From positions 1 to 42,434 of the forward strand of contig JAKOVT010000294.1 of NCBI GenBank assembly GCA_029781935.1: DNA of 42,434 nt. Reading direction: 5' to 3'. The translations under genes and the position numbers were made by a program. Below are positions 34,823 to 41,657 of this stretch, one piece after another. Under the pieces are notes generated by a model that saw only the letters and a program-made list of their open reading frames with translations, made no database searches and had not been told where the DNA came from. Origin of the DNA: Actinomycetes bacterium. Its GTDB lineage: Bacteria > Actinomycetota > Actinomycetes > S36-B12 > CAIYMF01. Every line of letters starts with the position of its first letter. Positions within the stretch are counted from its first letter, which is position 1.

Positions 34823-35539
34823 GGCGGACGGTCGGTCGTCGAGCCAGTAGTGGAACTTGTACTGGCAGGCCACGACGCTGAATCCGCAGCCCTCGACGTA
34901 GCGGAGCACCGCGATGTTGCGTGCCGCGCACGGTCCCGCCTCGGTCGGACCGCCGTCGGCCCACTCGAAGAGCCCGTTCATCAGCGCCTGCGATGCGCCG
35001 GTCCCCGGCTTCGTGACCCCCATGAGGTCGACGCGGTGGACCGGGGTGCGGACGTTGGTGGAGAGGCCGGTGACCCCGTCGTCGTCCTCGGCGATGAGCA
35101 GCAGGTGCTCCTCGCCGTCGTGGGCGGCGCGTTCGACCCAGGCCCCGAACATGCGGCGCGCCGCCTCGTGGCCGAACCGCGGGTCCGAACCGAACCGGCT
35201 CCACGGCCCCAGCACCGAGATCGCGTGCTCGAGCCGGGGCAGGTCCTCGGGCGTCCCCCGTCGGACCCGTGACGTGGTGGGGCGCGGCGTGAAGGGGCCG
35301 GCGGGGCGGCCGAACCGGAGCGCGACCTCGACGAGACGGTGTCCGTGCGCCTGGACGAGGAACGCCTCGTCGGTGTCGATCTCGTCCAGCGTGCCGTAGA
35401 CGCACGCGAGCCCGAGGTCCCGGGCCTGCTCGTCGACGGCGCGCAGCATCTCGGGGGTGGCGCCCTCGAGCGCCACCCGGCCGATGGGGAAGCCGAAGAA
35501 CTCGGAGTCCCAGGGCAGGGGCTCGACCCGGGCCGTCAT
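34820..35539 (-). CDS. GNAT acetyltransferase, WecD/RffC-like sugar N-acetyltransferase
   Basis: A 239-residue GNAT protein. The N-terminal LPWDSEFFGFPIGRVAL is the signature of WecD/RffC-type enzymes, which acetylate the amino group of dTDP-4-amino-4,6-dideoxygalactose or related sugars; the C-terminal half (LLLIAEDDDGVTGLS, TGASQALMNGLFEWA, AARNIAVLRYVEGCGFSVV) is a GNAT fold. ATG 35539 overlaps the kinase-like gene stop (ATGA). As the last gene of the minus-strand operon it suggests amino-sugar decoration of a glycan, though the sugar substrate is inferred. Confidence 0.8.
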   Translation of the reverse strand: MTARVEPLPWDSEFFGFPIGRVALEGATPEMLRAVDEQARDLGLACVYGTLDEIDTDEAFLVQAHGHRLVEVALRFGRPAGPFTPRPTTSRVRRGTPEDLPRLEHAISVLGPWSRFGSDPRFGHEAARRMFGAWVERAAHDGEEHLLLIAEDDDGVTGLSTNVRTPVHRVDLMGVTKPGTGASQALMNGLFEWADGGPTEAGPCAARNIAVLRYVEGCGFSVVACQYKFHYWLDDRPSA

Positions 35540-36510
35540 GGGGTCGGATCGTATCCGGCGGGCGTCGCGGGTCGGTCGGGCAGGAGGCCCTGCGCACGCA
35601 GGTGGTCGACGGTGGCACGCACGGCGCCCTCGTCGGCCGCGCCGCGCGCGACCCCGAGCCCGACGAGCGCGTCGGCCACGCCGCCGGCGTCCGGCACCGA
35701 GGCCCACACGACGGCCGCGTCGCCGGCGAGGAGGTGCACCCGTCCGGTGACCGCGTCGTGCACGACGAGCTCGGTGCCGAGCTCGACGGTCGTCGTCGAC
35801 GGCGTGATCGGCCCGAGGACCGGCGTCGGCGCCACCGCGGTGGCGGGGGCCTCCGCCAGCTCCCGCACCAGGGCGACCGGTTCGGCGGCCGCCGGATAGG
35901 TGGTCTCCCATGCCGGGCAGGCGCGTGCGAGACCGGCGATCCACGGCAGCGCGGCGCCGCCCAGGCGGCCGAGATTGGTCGCGTGGGCCGCCAGCGCCAG
36001 GACCGCCCCGCCCGGGGTCAGTGCGGTGCGCCCCGGCGGCGCCTCCGGCGCGAACCGGGGGAACACGATGCCGCCGGGCGCCAGCTGCGGCGCGACGGCG
36101 TCGGCGCGGAGGGCCGATGCCGGCACGAGCCCGGCCGCGCCGAGATCGAGCGGCTTCGGGTACGCCGCGATGGTGCCCGTCCGCCGATCGAGCGCCGCGT
36201 ACTCGTCGGACAGATACGAGAGCCCGGCGCGGATGCAGGCCGCGGCGAGGGTGGACTTGCCGGCGCCGGAGGCGCCGGGCAGCAGGACGGCGCTGCGGTC
36301 GCCGACGACGGCTGCGTGGACGAGCAGGTGGGGAGCCATGGTGGCGGCGACCGTGTTGAGCCACCACACGACGGTGGCGGCCGCGACCGACTCCTCGACG
36401 CCGCGGTGCGCGACCGCGCCGTCGGCCACCAGGCGCCAGGTCCCGCCCGACTCCCGCTCGACCACGAGCTCACGCGCGGCACCGTCGGCGACGACGAGGT
36501 CGCCGACCAC
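35536..36510 (-). CDS. HPr kinase-like P-loop protein fused to a PqqD-like domain
   Basis: At least 324 residues. The P-loop GASGAGKST (about 79-87) preceded by LLVHAAVV and followed by SYLSDEYAALD resembles HPr kinase/phosphorylase and the HprK-related kinases of RiPP and exopolysaccharide clusters. Residues 240-312 (ELVVHDAVTGRVHLLAGDAA ... VDHLRAQGLLP) look like a PqqD domain. GTG 36510 is the first standard start, but the frame is open and protein-like upstream to 36582 (IVVDVLGIRVAL), so the true start may be a rare codon there. It overlaps the acetyltransferase by 4 bases. Phosphate acceptor unknown. Confidence 0.75.
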   Translation of the reverse strand: MVGDLVVADGAARELVVERESGGTWRLVADGAVAHRGVEESVAAATVVWWLNTVAATMAPHLLVHAAVVGDRSAVLLPGASGAGKSTLAAACIRAGLSYLSDEYAALDRRTGTIAAYPKPLDLGAAGLVPASALRADAVAPQLAPGGIVFPRFAPEAPPGRTALTPGGAVLALAAHATNLGRLGGAALPWIAGLARACPAWETTYPAAAEPVALVRELAEAPATAVAPTPVLGPITPSTTTVELGTELVVHDAVTGRVHLLAGDAAVVWASVPDAGGVADALVGLGVARGAADEGAVRATVDHLRAQGLLPDRPATPAGYDPTP

Positions 36511-36578
36511 GGTCGCCAGCTCCGCCGCCAGCGCCGGGGGCGCCGACAGGGCGACCCGGATGCCGAGGACGTCGACGA

Positions 36579-39530
36579 CTATCGGGTCGCCTCCGGCACG
36601 GGCCGGCCGGTCACCGCGGCGGCGACGTCGACCGCCTCGTCCTGTCTTCGGACGGGACGGACGGCCAGGAGCACGAAGAGGGCCGGGAGCACGAGCGATC
36701 GTTGTCGCACGAGGATCCCGAAGTTGGCGAACGACGCGAACGTCATCGCGTAGAGGATCGTCAGGACCCAGCAGTAGAGCAGGAACGGGGTCTCGCGCCC
36801 GCGGGAGAGCGACGTCCGGATCGACGAGAACCGCACGACCAGCGCGCCCGCGAGGATGACCGTCTCGAGCGAGGCGACGAGCCCGAGGGGGCTACCGGCC
36901 TCCCACGGGAACGGCCGCAGCAGCACGGTGGCGAAGCCGCGCGGCAGGTTGACGGGGCTCAGGTAGTCGCCACCGGTGTCGAAGCTCGACCCGCCCTCGC
37001 CGGTCTGCTGGGCCTGGGTGTTGAGGGTCTGTTCGACCGAGTTCAGTGACAGGTCCTTCATGCCCAGGAACTTCATGCCCTGACCGACCGTGAACGCGAC
37101 GAGCACCGCGATGACGACGAGCCCGATGGTGCGCGTGGCGACGCCCTTGTTCGGGTCCCGGGGCCGGAACATCCCGACGATGTAGGCGAAGCCGGATGCG
37201 ATGGTGACGAGCGCGAGCAGGTGCGGACGCACGACCCACAGCACCCACCCGCCGGCGAAGCCGAGGAGCAGACCCTTGATGAGCCGCTGCTTGAGGAAGA
37301 ACGCGGTCGCGAGCGCCATCGCCCCGATCCCGAGCTGCATCAGCGACTCCTTGCCGATGGAGCTCGGCCAGAACGCGATGCTCGGAGCGAAGAGCACGAG
37401 GAAGAGGTAGAGGCGCTTGTCGATGAAGGGGACCGACTCGACGGTCGCGCGGTACCAGAGGTACGAGCCCACGAGCGCCAGCAACCCGAAGATGAAGAAG
37501 CCGGCGACCATGTGGTCGCCGAAGACGTAGTACACGACGCCGGTGAACCACCGGAGGAAGTTGGTCTTGCGCAGGTCCTGGAGGTAGGGCTCGACCCCCT
37601 GCCCCATCCACGCCTTGGCGAACTCGCGTCCGTACTGGTCGAACCCGGCGGCGTCGCCGTTGCCGTTGTACGACGAGACGAGCGTGTAGTAGCGGAACAG
37701 CGACGCGAGGATCTTGACGACGACGCCGGCGATGAGCCAGTCGCCGACCCAGGCCTCGTCCGGCCGGGTGCGGGCGAGGCGCCGCGCCATGGCCATCGCG
37801 AACAGCAGGCCCGCGACGGGGACGAGGACCACGCCGGAGAACGCGATGCCGGTCCGCGCGATGGCCGCGGTGAGGAGCAGCGCGACCACGCCGCCGACGA
37901 AGTACCGGGTGCCGGTCTCGTACGCAGCGGCGGGTGCGGTCGTCGGGCCGGTGGCCGGTTCGGGGGCGCCGGGACCCGGGCGGGGCTCGCCTCCCGGTGG
38001 CCGGGGAGGTGGTGTGCGCGCGCCGCCGCGGTCGGCGTCGCCCGCCACGGGGCGCGGCGGGCGGGCGGCGGCCCACCGCTGCTGTCGGCTGACGGGCCCG
38101 GTCGTGTCGCGCGTCGTGGCCCGGGGTCGGAGCTGCGCGTGCTCGACCGCCGCCGCCGACAGGGACGCCCGCGCCAGGGCCACGGTGGCCCGGGGAACCC
38201 GCGGCGGGAGATCGACGGCGCGTGGGCCGACCTGCCCCGTCCCGTCGATGGTGCCGATCGGGCCCACGACCGCCGGCAGCCGGGGCGTCGGTCCACCCGG
38301 CGCACGCCGGAGCGGGCGAGGCGCCGCCGCGGCGGCGTCGGGGCGCGGCTCGGGGGGCTCGGGCCGGGCGGACAGCGGCGGGAGCACCGGCGGGACGGGC
38401 GCACCGGCCTCGGGCTCGCCCGCGGGTCCCGCGACCGGGTCCGGGGACGGCGGGCGCGCACCGCGCGACCGCTCGGAGAGGGTGCGCCAGCGCCGCCAGT
38501 ACAACGAGGGGGTGGACCCCTCGCCGTAGGTGAACCGCAGGAACTCGCGCGACGGCAGGACGAGCGAACGGGCGACGGCGATGCGCCGGCGGATCCCGCC
38601 GCCCCGCAGCTCCTCCATGCGTCGCTGCGAGGAGCGGTCCTCGGGCGCCACCGCCGCGTCGACGGACTCCCGCGGCTCGGAGCGGCCGGCGAGCTCGACG
38701 AGGGGGATCGGGAGCTCGGCGCCGACGTGCTCGGTCGCGGCCCGTACCGCGGCGGCCACCGTCGACGTCAGCTTCCAGCGCCGGGCCAGCTCGACGGCGT
38801 GCTCCGCGTCGACCTCGGGGTGACGGGCGACCTGGACGACGTCCCGGATCGACAGCGCGCGCGACAGACCGTCGCCGATGACCGCGTGCGCGCAGACCTC
38901 GACGAGGTGCGCGTCCCACGACGGGGCCGGCACCGGCCGGCCGTTGACCGTCACCGTCGTCCGGTCGGCGAGGATCTCGGGCACCGACACCGTCGCCCCG
39001 GCGAGGCCGGGGACGAGCGTCCGGTGCAGGTCGATGACGACGCCACCGGGGTGGACGAGGGTCAGGGCCTTGCCGATCGTGGCGTCGTAGCCGCGGATCG
39101 GCTCGGGCCGGGAGCGCGTGTACCCGAGGGTGCCGAGCGCCGCGACCGCCTCCTCGTGGCGGTCGCCGGTCACGAGGAGATCGAGGTCGGTGAAGGGACG
39201 GAGCGCGGGGTCGGGGTAGGCGGCGTGCGCGAGGACCGCGCCCTTGAGCACGACGGCGTCGAGCTCGGCGAGGACGGATTCGAGGCGGATGAGCTCACCC
39301 TCGAGCTGCACCGCGCGGATGGCCTCGGAGTCGAGGCGGGCGCGGAGGCGGTCGGCCGTGCCCGGGTCGAGGTCGACGAGACCCTCGTCCGCGGCGGCGG
39401 CGAGGAAGCCGGCGAGCCGGTGGGTGACCACGTCGTCCCAACGCGCCGCCCAACCGTCGCGCGGGAGGCGCGCCGGGTCGGAGCAGCCGACGCCCGCGAG
39501 CGCGAGGATCGCCGGGTCGATGGTGCTCAC
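36579..39530 (-). CDS. Nucleotidyltransferase (PF14907-like) fused to a polytopic membrane protein
   Basis: A 983-residue protein with three parts. Residues 1-355 resemble the uncharacterised nucleotidyltransferases of PF14907: VVLKGAVLAHAAYPDPALRP (K96-G97), TDLDLLV with D115 and D117, and VVIDLHRTL with D167. Residues 355-540 are a Pro/Ala/Arg-rich linker. Residues 541-960 contain about a dozen membrane helices with the loop FAPSIAFWPSSIGKE (714-728), a pattern I associate with exopolysaccharide polymerase-like proteins. The reading frame is continuous, so this is one gene unless an unseen internal start splits it. It overlaps the PqqD gene (ATGA). Function inferred: glycan polymerisation or tailoring. 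Confidence 0.75.
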   Translation of the reverse strand: MSTIDPAILALAGVGCSDPARLPRDGWAARWDDVVTHRLAGFLAAAADEGLVDLDPGTADRLRARLDSEAIRAVQLEGELIRLESVLAELDAVVLKGAVLAHAAYPDPALRPFTDLDLLVTGDRHEEAVAALGTLGYTRSRPEPIRGYDATIGKALTLVHPGGVVIDLHRTLVPGLAGATVSVPEILADRTTVTVNGRPVPAPSWDAHLVEVCAHAVIGDGLSRALSIRDVVQVARHPEVDAEHAVELARRWKLTSTVAAAVRAATEHVGAELPIPLVELAGRSEPRESVDAAVAPEDRSSQRRMEELRGGGIRRRIAVARSLVLPSREFLRFTYGEGSTPSLYWRRWRTLSERSRGARPPSPDPVAGPAGEPEAGAPVPPVLPPLSARPEPPEPRPDAAAAAPRPLRRAPGGPTPRLPAVVGPIGTIDGTGQVGPRAVDLPPRVPRATVALARASLSAAAVEHAQLRPRATTRDTTGPVSRQQRWAAARPPRPVAGDADRGGARTPPPRPPGGEPRPGPGAPEPATGPTTAPAAAYETGTRYFVGGVVALLLTAAIARTGIAFSGVVLVPVAGLLFAMAMARRLARTRPDEAWVGDWLIAGVVVKILASLFRYYTLVSSYNGNGDAAGFDQYGREFAKAWMGQGVEPYLQDLRKTNFLRWFTGVVYYVFGDHMVAGFFIFGLLALVGSYLWYRATVESVPFIDKRLYLFLVLFAPSIAFWPSSIGKESLMQLGIGAMALATAFFLKQRLIKGLLLGFAGGWVLWVVRPHLLALVTIASGFAYIVGMFRPRDPNKGVATRTIGLVVIAVLVAFTVGQGMKFLGMKDLSLNSVEQTLNTQAQQTGEGGSSFDTGGDYLSPVNLPRGFATVLLRPFPWEAGSPLGLVASLETVILAGALVVRFSSIRTSLSRGRETPFLLYCWVLTILYAMTFASFANFGILVRQRSLVLPALFVLLAVRPVRRQDEAVDVAAAVTGRPVPEATR

Positions 39531-39829
39531 GGCGCCGGTCGGGCGAGGTCGGCCCGGACGAGGCCCTGCGCGAAGTCGAGGACGACCCGCTCGACCTCCT
39601 CGGTGGAGCTTCGCGTCCGGTCGGCGAGGTCCACGGCCGCCTCGGCGACGCTGGCGCCGCCGGCGAACGCCTCCCAGAGGTCAGGGCCCGCGCCGCCGAG
39701 GCGCTGGACCGCCGCCGTCGCGCCGCCCACGTTGACGAGCAGGTCGCCGCCGACCCGGCGGGTCGCCGCGGGGACCAGCGCCAGGCGGCTCCGCCGGTCG
39801 AGGCGCGGTGCGTCCGGCGCCGGCTCCAT
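39527..39829 (-). CDS. PqqD-family protein
   Basis: A 100-residue PqqD-like protein. The pattern VGGDLLVNVGGATAAVQRLG, GPDLWEAFAGGASVAEAAVD and VVLDFAQGLVRADL matches the small winged-helix fold that binds RiPP precursor peptides. ATG 39829 shares one base with the upstream stop, and its stop overlaps the fusion gene (ATGA). PqqD is known as a peptide chaperone for radical SAM and other modifying enzymes; none is encoded in this window, so its partner here is probably the nucleotidyltransferase or kinase-like protein. Confidence 0.78.
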   Translation of the reverse strand: MEPAPDAPRLDRRSRLALVPAATRRVGGDLLVNVGGATAAVQRLGGAGPDLWEAFAGGASVAEAAVDLADRTRSSTEEVERVVLDFAQGLVRADLARPAP

Positions 39830-41454
39830 CAGGTGGGTTCGCTCACCATCGCCACGCCGAAGGGCGTCCCGCCCGCCAGTTCGAGCCGGGACGCGGCCTC
39901 GCGGGCCTCCTGGTCGGTGACCTGGCCGGCCTCGATGACCCAGAGCACGCTCCGGGTGCTCCAGGCGAAGATCGTCGCCGACGGGTCCTCGAGCAGCGCC
40001 GGTCCGGCGATGACGATCACGTCGACGCCGGCCGACGCCAGTCCCTCGAAGAGGCGTGGCAGGCCCTCGAGCAGGTCGTCGGCCTGGACCTCGCTGGGAG
40101 CCACGACCGTGAGGTTCGACAGGTCGCTCGTGACGAGCCGCTCGCGGATCTGGCCGTTGAGCCGACCGCTCTGGGCGACGGCGATCATGTCGGTCAGCGT
40201 GGGCGCGCCGGTCGCGGTGACCGCGTCGACGTACCACGACTGCCGGTCGTCGGTCGCGATCAGCGCCACGTCGAGGCCGAGATCGGCGAGGGCGCGGGCG
40301 AAGTTGGCGGCGACGCCGTCCTGCGCGTCGCCGACGGGCGACGTGACGACGATCGCGCGGGGCAGCTGGTCGGTCGCCACGCTGGTGGTGGCGAGCGCGC
40401 GGTAGGCGGCGTCGAGCGCGGATCCCGGGAGCGCGAGGCGGGCGAGGTCGGCCTCCGAGTGCACGGGCAGGGTCGACAGGACGGGCGCGCCGAGGGCCTT
40501 CATGGCCGATCGGGGCTCGCGGATGGTGCGGTCGAGCACGTCGATGAGCACCGGCACGCCGATGGCGAGGAGCACGCCGAGGCCGAGCGCCACGCCGACG
40601 GGCATCCAGGGCGAGGGGACCGGCGGGACGATCTCGGTCGGGTTGGGCCGCTCGACCACCGTCGCGAACGACGACGGGGTCAGCGCGTCGGCGCTGCTGT
40701 CGGCGTACTTCTGGCGGGCGACCGCGATGCGGTCGACGAGCGCGCGGTGCTGCGACGCGAGCAGGACCACGTCGGTGTTCGCGTCAGGAGGCAGGTAGAC
40801 GGCCGGGGGCGTCTGGCCCGGCGCCGTGGCCGCGGTCTGCGTGGCGTCGAAGGCCCGCAGCTGGTTCAGCACGTTGGCGTCGAGGGCCTGGAGCTGGGTG
40901 TCGACCTGGGCGAGCTGGTTCTTGTACACCTCGAGCGACGTGCGTGCGCCCTTGGTGCTCCCGTTGTCGTCCTCGCCGACCTTCTTCCGGCGGGCGTTGC
41001 TGTACGAGTCGGAGTAGGCGTCGATCAGCTTCACGGCCTGGGCCTGCTCGGGCGCGGTGACCGTCAGGGTGAGGATGTCGCCCTTGCCCGTGGTCTGGTT
41101 CCCCGTCTTGCCCGCCGTCGCGCTGGGGTCGAAGTTCGTCTTGAAGCCGAACGTCACGCGGTCGCGGTCGTCGCCCTTGATCCCGGCGGCGTCCATCGCG
41201 GCGGCGGTGGTCTCGCTGGAGAGCGCGATCTGGGCCTGCCCCTGGAGGAGCTCGGCCGGCACCCCGGCGGGCAGGGCCCCGTCCTTGCCGCGAACGGGGA
41301 CGAGCAGCAGCACCTGGGCCTGCCACTTGTCGCTCCCGCGAGCCTGCTTCCGGGTGAAGAGGAAGACGCCGAGCCCGATGATGGACAACAGGAACATCGC
41401 CACCGAAACCCGCCAATGGCGACGAACCGATCCGATGACGTCAGCGAACTGCAT
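39829..41454 (-). CDS. Wzz-like chain-length protein with degenerate BY-kinase-like P-loop domain
   Basis: A 541-residue protein. A membrane helix at about 14-33, a coiled extracytoplasmic region (about 35-280) and a second helix (283-305) form the Wzz/polysaccharide co-polymerase layout. The C-terminal domain (about 345-541) resembles tyrosine autokinases, but the Walker A position reads TSPVGDAQDGVAANFA (371-386) without Lys-Ser/Thr, and the Walker B position reads VDVIVIAGPALLED without the Asp-Thr-Pro motif. No C-terminal Tyr cluster is present. The start ATG 41454 has GAGGA just upstream. It heads the operon. Likely a regulator of glycan chain length without kinase activity. Confidence 0.85.
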   Translation of the reverse strand: MQFADVIGSVRRHWRVSVAMFLLSIIGLGVFLFTRKQARGSDKWQAQVLLLVPVRGKDGALPAGVPAELLQGQAQIALSSETTAAAMDAAGIKGDDRDRVTFGFKTNFDPSATAGKTGNQTTGKGDILTLTVTAPEQAQAVKLIDAYSDSYSNARRKKVGEDDNGSTKGARTSLEVYKNQLAQVDTQLQALDANVLNQLRAFDATQTAATAPGQTPPAVYLPPDANTDVVLLASQHRALVDRIAVARQKYADSSADALTPSSFATVVERPNPTEIVPPVPSPWMPVGVALGLGVLLAIGVPVLIDVLDRTIREPRSAMKALGAPVLSTLPVHSEADLARLALPGSALDAAYRALATTSVATDQLPRAIVVTSPVGDAQDGVAANFARALADLGLDVALIATDDRQSWYVDAVTATGAPTLTDMIAVAQSGRLNGQIRERLVTSDLSNLTVVAPSEVQADDLLEGLPRLFEGLASAGVDVIVIAGPALLEDPSATIFAWSTRSVLWVIEAGQVTDQEAREAASRLELAGGTPFGVAMVSEPT

Positions 41455-41515
41455 GCGTTCCTCGTGCCGTGGGCTGGGGCGGACGGTCGACCGCGCTCCG
41501 TCGCCCGGGCGGTTC

Positions 41516-41567
41516 CCGGACTGGGGGTCGACGCCCGCTGCGGGAGGCAATGGTACCCCCAGCCCGG
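41516..41567. repeat. Nested inverted repeat in the divergent promoter region
   Basis: CTGGGGGT (41521-41528) and ACCCCCAG (41555-41562) are exact complements; CCGG extends the arms after one mismatch. A smaller CCCG/CGGG stem (41534-41544) lies inside. It is within the 203-base region between the Wzz-like and GT39-like genes and could be an operator or an mRNA leader stem. TACGAT at 41618-41623 is a possible -10 for the rightward gene. Confidence 0.5.
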
Positions 41568-41657
41568 CCGGCCGAGGACGCGGCCCCGGCGTGACGGGGA
41601 GGGCCGGCGACGAGAGGTACGATTTCGGCTCGCTTTCGCTGGGAGTCCGCGGGTCGT

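Noticed and set aside
37221-39920. An 899-codon plus-strand frame over the glycan operon
   Set aside because: Antisense to the nucleotidyltransferase-membrane fusion and PqqD genes, with repeated Arg/Gly/Asp-rich text. The minus-strand genes have clear motifs and overlapping starts.
34820-41657. A RiPP precursor peptide gene for the PqqD proteins
   Set aside because: I looked at the gaps around the operon and found none; genes overlap and the only sizeable gap (41455-41657) holds no convincing small gene. It may lie outside the window or not exist.
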